64,000 bases of DNA from Pelargonium tetragonum (taxonomy: Eukaryota > Streptophyta > Magnoliopsida > Geraniales > Geraniaceae): positions 1-64,000 of the forward strand of contig JAYMTL010000073.1 of the NCBI GenBank assembly GCA_036897445.1. The letters run 5' to 3'. Numbering within the stretch: the stretch's first letter is position 1; each line of letters starts with the position of its first letter. This document shows, one piece after another, positions 53,850 to 64,000 of this stretch. Under the pieces are notes generated by a model that was not told the DNA's origin, did no database searches, and saw only the letters and a list, made by a program, of their open reading frames with translations. The translations under genes and the position numbers were made by a program.

Positions 53850-54177
53850 TAAACACATAGCACACTGAGTAACATCTCTTATATACATTACTTTAAACAA
53901 CTAGTACAATCTAATACAAGAACAACTAATACATAAAATACCCTATAATACCTATTACTCATATACTTATATTAAGTTAAGTAAATATCTCTCTATATCT
54001 ATATTAACCTATAAAATAAGACCAAGAAGCCAGGTATCGAAGATAGCTACACTAGTAGTTCTAAGAGTCCTATAGCAGGAGGTACAACGGGTATTCTAGT
54101 TATAGCTCTCAAAACAAGTAAAACAACAAAGCCTCAAATACAAATCAAACAAATAAATCTAAGTCTACGAAATAGAA

Positions 54178-54283
54178 AGAAGAAGTAGCCGTTGATGCTG
54201 ATGTTGTTGTCCTAGTGAATGCATAAGTACTTATTAATCTATCATATTAATTACATTACCTCCGCTAATGCTACAGTAACAAA
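54178..54283 (+). repeat. Module copy A in block 2
   Basis: The unit begins with GAAGAAGTAGCCGTTGATGC and ends with CTAATGCTACAGT. It aligns over about 100 bp with 54552-54650 and more weakly with 34128-34216. Confidence 0.6.
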
Positions 54284-54551
54284 GACTCAATCCCAATCCT
54301 ATTAAGTTTATACACTCACTACTGACACAGAAGACATTGAGTAATTTAACTTAAGAAACTAAGGCATATAAGGATAACTAATAGGAACGACTAATACAAT
54401 AACAAACAAGAATACATATACTTACTAATACATAAGCTACATAAGACAAGAGTAATAAACTTAGAACAATTAAACAATACAAATCTAGTACAATATTCTA
54501 TAAGCAAGCTTACCTCTAATACCTAATACTATAAAAGAAGTCAAGGCCAGA

Positions 54552-54650
54552 ATCAGAAGTAGGTGTTGGTGTTATAGTGTGCTCATTACTAACTATTAAT
54601 CTATATTGTACAGTAATTACATTACCTCCGCTTAAGCTACAGTCGGGAAT
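54552..54650 (+). repeat. Module copy B in block 2
   Basis: The unit begins with CAGAAGTAGGTGTTGGTG and ends with CTACAGTCGGGA. It shares the 16-mer TTACATTACCTCCGCT exactly with copy A and the end CAGTCGGG with the copy at 34128. Confidence 0.6.
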
Positions 54651-54786
54651 AGTAGTGTATAATCAATATATATTAAGGTTTCCTCCCCTTAAATGCTAAA
54701 ATGATAAGAACAGAAGAGGGATTTGCCCTTTTAAACAGCTAAATCTATAATAATGTCACTGCTATACTATTGATATTTATCTAATA

Positions 54787-54860
54787 AAAATTCTCGGGTA
54801 TTTTAGGCTTTATAAAGAGGGGTAACCTTGAGAAACTTTGATTGACAATACAATAGAAAA
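54787..54860 (+). repeat. Dispersed repeat, copy 2
   Basis: This is the partner of 44880-44947. It starts about 130 bp after the end of module block 2. No such copy follows block 1, so the two repeats are probably separate elements. Confidence 0.4.
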
Positions 54861-55121
54861 AGACATAATAAGAACCAAGTTTAGAGTTTAGTGAAGTCGA
54901 TTGTACGAGAACGAAGGATTTGGAAAGAAACTAAAGAATCTACTTATTACTAAAAAGAACTTTTTTTAGAAGGGATACCGCAAAAGGAAATGGTAGCCGC
55001 CTATTAAGCCTTCGCTTCTTAAAGTGAGCAAGCAAGAGAGAGATGCCCGAGCCAAGAACTGTGAAATTTAGAAAATACGTAAAGTGAGTCATAATTGAAT
55101 TAAGGTTCCGGGATTGTTAAG

Positions 55122-55151
55122 ACTGCTTCTAGTTCTAGAAAGAGAAGCAGT
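55122..55151. repeat. 30-bp near-perfect palindrome
   Basis: ACTGCTTCT and AGAAGCAGT are 9-bp arms around TTCTAGAA, with one unmatched dinucleotide AG on each side. Thirteen of fifteen pairs match. It keeps CA and TG at both ends, and its TTCTAGAA centre also sits in the 28-bp palindrome at 18779. Confidence 0.6.
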
Positions 55152-57052
55152 AAGTTCCTAAAAGAGATTCCCTATAGAGAATAGAAGAAAGAAAAGATAT
55201 ATTATATACAACGACCAGATAAAGTAAACCACCGCCTCTTGATAAGAAAATTTGTGAAGTGTGCATTACAGAATTCCAAAAAACAGAATGGACTCGGGTG
55301 AACCAAAGAACTTTTATGAAATTCGTACTTGAGTCAGGGTGAGTCTTTTCTGTTCACTTTCTCTACGTAAGGAATTGCCTTAAATAGGACTCCTTGATTC
55401 ATCTCATTTTTTATGCTCTTACTTCCCGAAAACTAGAATTTTTATTAGACCCCCCTCTGTTATATCTTGAAGGAATTACTTATAACCGGGGAAAACTGGC
55501 AGTTTAAAGGCCCCGAATTTTTATACCGATACTAGGGTAGGGGTTATACCTATAGCTATAGTAGTAAGCGTTTTCTTTCAAGGGTATTTCGTATAAATGA
55601 AGTTTACGCTCTAAATATTTGGTGTATAACCAAGTTTATACCCTTTTTTCAAGTTGAGTAAATTGAAGTGTTTGTAGGTTTACAAGCCCAGCTTTAATTT
55701 GTATTTTCCTGTAAAGGTTTTTGGTTAGTATATTTTCTCCAACTATTTGGGGTTGTACCGCGAACTAGGTACTCTTTTAACTACCAGAGTACTCCTAGGT
55801 TCAGTCGTATTTAAGTAGTTTATATTATAGAAATTTCATAAAATTCTGATAGCAAAAGAGTTTTGGGCTTGAAAAAGTCACCTATTTTAAATAAGAGTCT
55901 GCCCTGCTGAAAGCTCATAATTATACCTCTAAATGAGGAAAAAGTCTTGTTAGTTTTTAGACAGAAGTTGATACAAGATTGATTAGAATACTCTAATCTA
56001 TACCCCGGAGTTTCAAAAACAGCGAGGAATTCTACCTCACCGCAACATAAATAAAGTTTATAAGCGTTTCAGAACGGCCCCGAAAATGCCCCTTAAACCG
56101 GAGCTTTTACCGAGTTACTCTACTTCCAGATTCGCAAGGAAAATAAAAAAAGGACCTGCCAGGACTCGGGCTCCCTCATATAAAAGAAATTGAATCTAAG
56201 AGTAACGAAAAAGTCTGTACAATTAGTTTTTGCAAGAAATCCTCCGCCCTAAGGAGGCTCGGCAGTAAAGTGTTACCCTTTTTTAACACCTCGTTCGATT
56301 CATTGTAGGGATTCGCTTCTCTGAGAGGACTATATAAGTTAACGTGTTCGCAGGTCAGTGCAAACAAGCAAAACTTTAAAAAAGCGGGTCTATATACTTG
56401 TAAAATTTCTAAGGATTCTATAATATCTAATCTTATAAGAGCTCCTGCTAGAAGAAACCCTATGGACCACCTAAGCAATAGATAGGAGTCCTCGCGGAGT
56501 TTCGCCTAAGTTTATATGAACTTCTTGGGTAGTGTACTGAACAATCGTTAATCAGGGGTTCGGCTATGTACTTTATCCGAGATCTTACTCTAAGTATTCC
56601 TTGCGCCGGCTTATAAATAAAATTTCATTTTAAGTTCTTTTTATAAACGTTTATAGTTAATACTAACAAAGCCTTTTTCAGGAGCAGAGCTAAATTACTC
56701 ATGCCGAGGTTGTCTTAATAGTAACCAAAATAGAGCCGGGCTTACGATTTCAAGACAAAGAGAGTCGTAAGGTCTCCCTTTTAGTACTCCACAATGGGGT
56801 AGTTTTCCAGCTATTAGAGCAAACTATAATGGACTTGAGCTAAGGAGCGGGAAATTTTAAGCAAAGGTTCCTACGCAAACTCAAGATTAGGGAAAATACT
56901 ATAGGCTTAGGATAGGAGCTTAATAGAACAAAAAACAGGATACAACGGAAGTAATAGAGAAATTCTGGAGAGACTCCTGCTTATTTTTATTGCTTGTCTT
57001 TTATAAGGAAACTCCTTACTGCTCATACTAAATTGATCGTGGAGTTTCTTGT

Positions 57053-57066
57053 GCGAGCTCTCGCAG
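57053..57066. repeat. GC-rich hairpin TGCGAG-CT-CTCGCA
   Basis: The 6-bp arms flank a 2-base centre. It is stable and CpG-containing in a background poor in CG. Confidence 0.4.
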
Positions 57067-59476
57067 CTCCTTGTAGTATCAGGTAATTGAGTGCCCTTTT
57101 TATAACAAGGAAATCCTTATGAATTTGACTGCCGACCTCCTGTTAAGAAACCGTATCCCAGTATTTACTTTTCTAGAATATTTACCTAAAGTATTCTTTG
57201 TTTCGAATTTCTGGAATAGTACCGGTTTCCATACCTTTTTGTAAGCTCTTATTATATCTTTAAGTTTTCCCAAACGAGGCCTCTCGGATTACCTGCCTTT
57301 AGACTCCTTTTTACCAAACTCCTACCTTAGGCATCTATAATCTATAATATAAGAGAGCCTCTTAATAAAGTTATAATGTAAGCTCGAAGCCTTTTGGGTC
57401 AAGTTTGCAAATGCATTTTACTTTTTACAGGAGTCCTATTCCATATTCTTTATTTATATGGATGGGAATCTTTGGGGGTTGAAAATGAAATAAAAGGTTC
57501 TTGAATAATCTATCAATTTCACAGTACTTTACCTTGATATCGTTTTTGAAGTAGGGGTCCTTTCTTTAACAAAGGGGTTTTTCTTCTTAAAGAGTCCCGT
57601 TTTGGTATATAATTTAGTCTTTTTTATTAGTCTAAGGGCTAAAAGCGAAAGGAATCTAACAAGAATCTAATAGTAGTGTCTTTTATTAATAAGGGAAGTC
57701 CCCTTGTTGAGGTAAACCAATCCTGTTTCTACAGGGGTTTAGAAAGCTTATTATACATGAAAAGTTTATTCAAGGAATTTTTACTGTTAGTTTCTACTAG
57801 CAATAGCTTATCTTATTAGGTATTTCTGTTAACTTGATCTTGTAAAACTTCAGATAGATAGGTTTTTCAAATGACTTAAATTTAAATAGTACTAGGATTC
57901 CTTTATTTTAATAAGGAGAGAAGACCGGTCAGGCAAAAGGCTTCCCTTAACTTAATTAATAAGAGTACTTCAAAGACTAATACAACAGAGCTTTTAGGAC
58001 TAAGAAGATTTAGGGTGCTGTAAGAAAGCTGCAAAAAAAGAATTAGAATTGGGTGTTCCTCTAGTGTCCTATACAACGTGCCAGTCGGTAGGAGTTATTA
58101 CTAAATACCTCTAAGGTTCTCCCATCTTTTACCGATAAGAACTAAAGGCAATAATAAGGAAAGGAATCCCCTTGATTAAGTAAAAGCTCTTGGCTCAAGT
58201 GAATAAACTTAGTAAAAAGGAGCCAATTTTGTTTTACAGCTCTCTGTTTCAAGAGGTAGTTTTCTAGTTTAAGAAGAAGCAATCTCAATTAGTATTTGCC
58301 GTTTATGTACCTTCCTGTTCTTTCATTTAGTAGCTTAGTCCGTAGGTATGCAGACTCCTTTCCTTATTATGGATTATGGAAGCGCTTCTTAAAAAAAAAA
58401 AGTAACAAAACATTTACAGGATTTATACTTTAAAAAGAGTTCCTTCTTATTTTTCTTATTCTCAGTACTTTCCTGTATCTGCAGCAAGGGAAACTAATGA
58501 AAATGTAAGTAAGTTCTTTAACCGGTAGCTATTTTTGTTCTAGTCTGCCCGCATTTAAAGAACTTCGGTAATAGGTTGCCTATAGACTCATTAACCGACA
58601 TTGGATAGTTCGTATTCTTTATTTGTTTCTGGTTCGTAAGTCAAAAGGTAATGTAATTAAAGTTGCTTTCATGTCCTTTTTTAGTTTCTGGGATAGATAA
58701 AATAGAAAAATAAGGAATGATAAAAACTTCAACTTTTTAAATTACAGAAATTTCTTTACTTTAGCTAAAATATTCTTATATATTTTATTTTCTTCTCTAA
58801 TCTAAACTTTCAATACTACACAGAAGGAACAGGAACCTCCTACTTTAACCTAAACCCAGGATACAGCAAATCGAAAAGCACACACAAACTAGAACTAGAA
58901 AAACCGGCTCTAAAAAGACTAATGATGCTTCATATTCCTTAAATCCTTAAAAGCTTAGAACCTAAAAAAAATTGTTTGTGACTCTTCTAAACTAAAAAGG
59001 GTAGCTCAAAACTCCGGATTTCCTTAAATAAAAAACTCTTAACTAGAAAACTGGAAAAAAGGACTTTCGCAAAGAAAGACTCCAAACTTCTATATCTTGA
59101 GAAACACTTATTTGAAAACTCTTAAACCAGTAAAATTTAAAAGATTCTGCAGGCCCAATTTGTTATCCTTAGACTTGTCTCTATCTTACTCGTTTAGCAT
59201 ATATCTTTCCTCTTCAGAATACCATAACCTCTTTATATAGCTATAAAGGGCTCAGAAAGACAAGATGCCAAAACTCTTTCTTAAGGACTTGCTTGCTTCT
59301 TAGTCTTCATCATGACTTAAAATTCTTAACTTGTTTAGGAGTCTAGCTAGACCTTAAACTAGACTTTACTTACTTTGTCTAAGAGCTATACCTTGTAGGA
59401 GTAGAGTTATATATGTACTAGAACAGATACAGATAATAATAAGCTAGAGAGCTGTATTCCCTAGTTAGAGAGTAGA

Positions 59477-59556
59477 ATGGGTTCTGGATAGTAATAATTA
59501 ACACAATTACAATATTCTTATCTATATTAGTTTCGTTGTATCAGTATTCTTATATT
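59477..59556 (+). repeat. Direct repeat, copy 1
   Basis: It starts ATGGGTTCTGGATAGTAATA and continues with CAATTAC, TTCGTTGTATCAG and TCTTATATT. All of these have close counterparts in order at 60118-60198, 641 bp away. Confidence 0.5.
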
Positions 59557-60117
59557 TTAAGGGACATTCCTCTTTCATCCTTTAGCTTTCCAATTACTAA
59601 CCAGGAATGATAATAACTACATTTATCTGAACACCTTTGCTATACAAATCGTCAAAGCACTCCTAAGGAAGATCTAGAAGCATCCATTAGAACAATAACT
59701 CCTATTCTAGACCAGCTTAGTTGCTAGCTACACCACACCTTCTAATGCTTTCAATTAAGACTTAGAAATTATATCAGAACTCGGGGATTCAGAAGATAAT
59801 GCTCTTACAAGAAAATACCTATTTAGCTCCTTCTAAATGTATCTATCTCAAAGGAATCGAATACTAAGAAATTCTAAAGCTAGGATTCTCTCCTTTACAG
59901 GAATTTACACCTTCATAAACTACTAAACTGGAACCTCCTTTGAGTATTAGCTTCAATTCCTTTAGCTGCGAGAAGGATTAATTCCAGGTTTTGGTTCTGT
60001 GTTGCAAGTAATCTCTACCGATATACCAATTTAAGCCATAATTCTAAGACAGAATCTGATTCTATAGGATAGATACAAAGGGATCCGATAAAGCAAAAAG
60101 AATTCTTAATCTTAAAT

Positions 60118-60198
60118 ATGGGTTCCTGATAATAATAAGTAAACTCAATTACTGTAACTATTGTTGCTTTCCTTATTGTACCCAGAACTCTATATTCC
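60118..60198 (+). repeat. Direct repeat, copy 2
   Basis: It starts ATGGGTTCCTGATAATAATA, followed by CTCAATTAC, TTTCCTTATTGTACCCAG and CTCTATATT. It is the partner of 59477-59556. The spacing could mark a tandem unit or the ends of a small element. Confidence 0.5.
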
Positions 60199-60200
60199 TA

Positions 60201-63200
60201 TTCCCATAGAGGAGTGAAATCATTTTAAGGCAACTTGTTTATTGGCCCTAAAATTTCAAGTTTCTACTTCCAATTAGGTTAAGAGAGCCCCGATAAGTCA
60301 TAGTTAACTGTCCTGTTTAACACCCGCTACTCTAGAAAATTTTTAGGTATGTCCAGATTTGTAATACAAAGGGGCTTCCTTTCTTAAAGAGACTTTTGTT
60401 AAAACTTATTATAATAAGTTCTGTTTACTCTTACTTGCAATTCTGGGACTTTCATAAAGTATATGCCAAAAAAACTAGAATATAAATAGAACCTAACCAA
60501 CATGAGGAGTATTTCAATTTAGTACCACCTACTGGGACCTAACCTAATTGAATTTAAGGAAAGAGCAGCTCCGGAACTTTTTAAGGAATGTATACCAATT
60601 GGATTCCTTAAAACTAAAAAAAGTAATGCTCAAACAATTTCGAGTAAGGTTGACTTCTTCTTCGAACGGGATGCCGGGCATCAACTTTATTCTGTATAGG
60701 GGCGCTTCGTAGTCTAATAGGTGTCTTCTAAACTTGTACCAAAAAAAGGATAGTCGTTATATTATGGACGCTTTAATAGAGCAAGACCAACACATCAAAT
60801 GGATTTTACATGGTTTACGCTTTTTACTTTTTTGATTACAGGCCAAAAAAGGGACTTTACATTCATTGTATACAATTTCTACCCTTTTCAATTTTGAACT
60901 TCCTAATAATATATAAAGTGAAAATCTACACAAAAGGACTACTTTTATCAGAAGCTTACCCTGAAAATAAATACAAAAATTCAATTTATGTCCACCTTAT
61001 CCAGAGAGAAATTTAACGTATGTTTCCTGTCTAAGACTGTTCTATTTTTCAAACAAATTTATAGGCCGAAGTCCTTAGGTGGGTATTAGCAAGCGTATAC
61101 TTTAGAAGGATAACTCTTTAATATGCTCAAGAAAATCTTGTTAAACTTATGCGGAACTATCCTTGTTATTTACAGTTAAGTCGTACTTGGGTTTCTTACC
61201 GGGTTTGTAATTCTTATTGAGTGATAAAGGGATCCCCCACTTAGCGGGTGAGAGACTTTGGAATTAGGAAGCTTCAGACCTTGTTCTATACCTTTTTACT
61301 AAGGATAGAATTTGGTTTTAGTTAGTTCGTTAACTTGTTTAAAGTTTTGGATTTTTTCTAACGATTCTTTTATGTCATAGAATACATTACAAGAGTAACT
61401 TAGCTGTATAAAGAGTAAAAAAAGAGGATAGAAACCCAAGATTAAGTTAAAGAAAAGGAATGCTTTTTATAAAAGTTCCTTGTATAAGATATTGCGCAAA
61501 CTCTATTTGGATCCTGCTTACACTTTACTGGATACTACTTTGGAACTATAAACTCTACTATAGGGCTTAAAGCCTTTTCCAATTATAACTTAGGACACGG
61601 GTCTCCTGTTCAACCCTTAAAAACGCATTTTTGAAAAAAACTTTTAAGGGCGGGGAATCAGGCTTTTAATTTAATGGGGTCCGCATTTTCTGTGGGAAGT
61701 CTTTTATACTTAGCAGTCTTTTTTATTAGAAACTCTAAATTAGAATATACTATATATGCTGTAGTAATTTGCGCTAAAGTTTGAACCCTATGAGTAGCAA
61801 CAAAAATCTACAAAAGGAAAAAAATTAGCTGATAAAGATATGGCATTTATTTAGAATACCTAAGTACAGGTGAAAGGACCCACGGCACTCATTACGGAAT
61901 AAGGGTTTTATTCTACCCAATCTTATTAGAAAAGTTGTTGCTTACGTTGAATCAAAGCGGTAAAAGATCCATATGTAACTGGCTAGGACTACCCTCTTAC
62001 AAGTTACAAAAACCGGCAGGGTTTTAATCTTTAATCACGTAGAAGAGGGTCTTGATTACTCCAAAGGGGACTCCTTTTGGAAAGTTAAAACAAAAAAATT
62101 AGACTCTACTCATTGTACAAGCCCCGATTCTTACTATAGAACATGCATACAAAGTTTATAGAATTTTAGATTATACAACTCCCTATTCACTTATAGAGAA
62201 TTCCCTTGATTATGGATAAAAAATGGCTCCTTAGTTTGGCATTTATAAACCCTATTACCAAGGTTCCGAGACTTGCGCGAGCCCCCTTTTATAGACCTTA
62301 TAGAATAGAATTTCCTGCATCCTTAAAAGATCTTTATCCTGTCATATAATCAAGGACTGGGCAAAGGACCCCTTATTCTTTTTAAAAATTGAATTTCCTT
62401 TGACAAAAGTTTATAAGAAAGTAATTCCGGAGTTGTTGAGTCTTTACCCGAAGTTTTTTTAGTCTCGGCCTACCTGTAGGTGCGCGCCCTTATGTATTTT
62501 TTTTATATGCCTAAAACAAGTTTATTGTAAAGTGAGTTACCGTAGAACCCTTATGAGAGTCGGTAATTTTTGGCAAGGACTTTAAGGGAAGCCCGGCGTC
62601 TTATTAAGGTAAGGAATTTTCGAGTTCCTGATATAAGGGTTTCCTAGGCAATCTAACTTATGGGAGCATATATATAACAAAACCCCAGGCAAGGCGTGCT
62701 TAGATACTACGGAAGTTCTCTTGGGGTTTATTATAATTAGATACTTGTTCGGTTCTGAATATAAAGTGCAGAAAACTTCTCGCAAGGTAGTTTACTTAAA
62801 TATTAAGAAATTTTTCCTAAAGCTTTGTTTTGGGGCTTTTTTGTAGAGTATATGCAGAAAAGGTTGTCCGAGGAATCCTGTAACCCTTGTTAGACTTGTC
62901 TTTAAAGAACGCTTTTTAGTAAAGTAGTTTGTAAAAAACCTTGACTATCTGACAACTTAGCTACAAAAAAAGGGAGTGCTATAACACGTTAAACTTACTT
63001 GTAAACCTGGAGTGTCTCTCTTTTGAATTGCGGGAAGCCCCTCCTTATTTGTAAAGACAAGGCAAAAGCATTAAGAAATTTATTGTGTAAGAACTTAGGA
63101 ACCCTTGGGTACTTCTAGAAAGCCAATTAAAACAAGTAGGTGTTTCGGGAGGGACTTAGGAAATGCAAGAAATAAAAATCTCGGCTAGTAAACTATGTAT

Positions 63201-64000
63201 CTTAATATCCTTAGGAACCTTTCTAATTTTAGATCGCAGGAAGCTTTCCTCAAGTCTCTATCAACTTTTGTAGTAACCTCCTTATACGCTATTTATTCCT
63301 GATTTTTCGTGGATATGCCCTTATTTGATTTTGAATCTATTTAGCAGATGTCCAGGACTGCGCTAAAGTGCTAATGTCTAATTTACAAGAGGACCCTCTT
63401 CAGCAACTCTTATATCTTATATTTGAAAACTTGTTTTAGCCCCTAAAAGTCCTATAATGAATTTACTTAATAAAATAATAAGTGGGGCCGCTCAAATTTA
63501 AAGATAAAGGGAAAAGGAAGGCGTTTATATTTATATAGAACTTTTCATGAAACTTAAAGAGTAAAATATAAAAAGGCGTAAAGTAGAAGTAGACGATCAG
63601 AGGAAACCAATAACCCAATTACCGAGCTGTTGTTAAGAAAAGTGTCCGTAGAAAGTCAAGTTTTACGCGATAACATTATTCTTGTATAGTTGTGGAAATA
63701 GAGGGTTTCAACTACATGGATATTTAGTGATAACTGTATTGGCAACTAATTCGTATAATAACAAGTAAAAAAGATTTGGGCGTTTCTTCCTCACGGGGTT
63801 CTAAAATTCTTTCATTCACACAAGAATACTAAGAAAATTGAAATATTCAGATCGGGTGTAGGGATTCTGTTAGCCTAGTTTATATTTATTTTGAACCGAG
63901 ATACACAGGCTCGCTTTTTTAGGGGATACTTCACACAAAAAAGCTTTGGAGAATAGACCAAGAAGGTCAATAAGACGTGTATTAGGAAAGAGAATAAAGA
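60201..64000. other. RIP-degenerate noncoding stretch
   Basis: I see no gene. Open frames are at most 75 codons. One 18-bp palindrome lies at 60403. Near 63580-63640 the plus strand briefly looks less mutated (GTAGAAGTAGACGATCAGAG), but nothing can be assigned. Confidence 0.5.
60403..60420. repeat. Perfect 18-bp palindrome
   Basis: AACTTATTATAATAAGTT is exactly symmetric with no loop. About half of one such palindrome is expected by chance in the window. Confidence 0.6.

Larger units (their letters stand above)
53850..54660 (+). mobile_element. Degenerate tandem-module block 2 (broken, family unknown)
   Basis: The block is A-rich with CA kept and TG lost, as in 33841-34640. Two modules about 365 bp apart (54178 and 54552) share ACT-ATTAATCTAT words, TTACATTACCTCCGCT and GCTACAGT. 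Between and before them lie similar AT-rich spacers full of ACTAATAC words. The plus strand is open at 54015-54185 (about 57 codons, no ATG), Lys/Ser/Thr-rich with a TSSSKSP word and ending in a basic RNRKKK run. That is similar in character, and partly in sequence, to the other block. I do not recognise the family. It is broken and old, with one-strand mutation. Confidence 0.55.
54861..58789. other. RIP-degenerate noncoding stretch
   Basis: I see no gene. A minus-strand open frame of 100 codons (56176-56478) starts at TTG with no motif and is treated as chance. Palindromic features at 55122 and 57053 are listed separately. Confidence 0.5.
58790..60200 (+). mobile_element. Decayed element patch with internal direct repeat
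   Basis: From 58790 to about 59120 CA is kept and TG is rare. From 59600 to 59900 the same bias is seen, with a protein-like open run of about 34 codons on the plus strand near 59610-59720 (words STPKEDLEAS, ITPILDQL). An approximate 80-bp direct repeat (59477 and 60118) lies inside. I do not recognise the family. The element is broken and old. Confidence 0.4.
1..64000. other. RIP-saturated, gene-free AT-rich block
   Basis: Hand counts of TA versus AT gave 14:6 at 1-120, 9:3 at 25021-25080, 12:7 at 49861-49980 and 12:6 at 62401-62520. The ratio (CA+TG)/(AC+GT) in the same samples was about 0.67, 0.38, 0.58 and 0.64. RIP in Pezizomycotina turns CpA into TpA on either strand, and values above about 0.89 and below about 1.03 respectively are the usual RIP indicators. 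All four samples pass strongly. No open frame exceeds 115 codons, and frames of that size are expected by chance here. The inference is an old, heterochromatic, repeat-derived segment of a filamentous ascomycete nuclear genome. Alternatives such as organelle DNA are less likely because no organellar genes or tRNAs are seen. Confidence 0.8.

Noticed and set aside
56176-56478. Minus-strand open frame of 100 codons
   Set aside because: It starts at TTG, has no motif and sits in RIP-mutated DNA.
1-64000. Recurrent GGAATCC, GGAGTCC and GGGTACC words as a regulatory or CRISPR-like motif
   Set aside because: They have no regular spacing and are explained by RIP sparing of CC and CCT steps. No repeat-spacer array exists.
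1-64000. Telomere-type TTAGGG words
   Set aside because: Only isolated copies occur and there is no tandem array, so the window does not end at a telomere.
1-64000. Organelle genome or bacterial sequence
   Set aside because: No organellar genes, rRNA, tRNA or bacterial gene packing are seen, and the dinucleotide pattern matches nuclear RIP in ascomycetes.

Overview
The window is 64 kb of AT-rich DNA (about 35-38% G+C in hand counts) in which I find no intact gene. The longest open frames are 100-115 codons. That is about what chance gives for six frames of this length and composition, and several of them start only at TTG. There is no rRNA, no credible tRNA, no CRISPR array and no operon-like packing.

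The strongest signal is in the dinucleotides. TA is about 1.7 to 3 times as common as AT, and CA plus TG is well below AC plus GT (about 0.4-0.7) in samples from both ends and the middle. Remaining C and G cluster in CC/CCT and GG/AGG steps, giving the recurrent AAAGGG, CCCTTT, GGAATCC and GGGTACC words. This is the signature of repeat-induced point mutation (RIP), so the best reading is a heterochromatic, repeat-derived AT-rich block from a filamentous ascomycete (Pezizomycotina). The species cannot be told.

Layout: 1-6189 is featureless RIP-saturated DNA. 6190-7010 is a decayed element with strand-biased mutation. 7011-11535 is featureless. 11536-11765 is a small island with normal CA/TG content that escaped RIP. 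11766-29289 is RIP-saturated but holds two perfect 28-bp palindromes (16081 and 18779). 29290-30110 is a C-rich, strand-biased decayed element. 33841-34640 and 53850-54660 are two related blocks of a degenerate, tandemly arranged module rich in Lys/Ser/Thr codons. 44880-44947 and 54787-54860 share a short dispersed repeat. 48060-48180 is another strand-biased patch. 58790-60200 is a decayed element with an internal direct repeat. The rest is RIP-saturated spacer with scattered perfect hairpins.

The region therefore looks like a graveyard of transposable elements, not a functional gene cluster. I do not see a new multigene system. The items most worth a second look are the un-mutated island, the exact palindromes, and the patches where only one strand was mutated.
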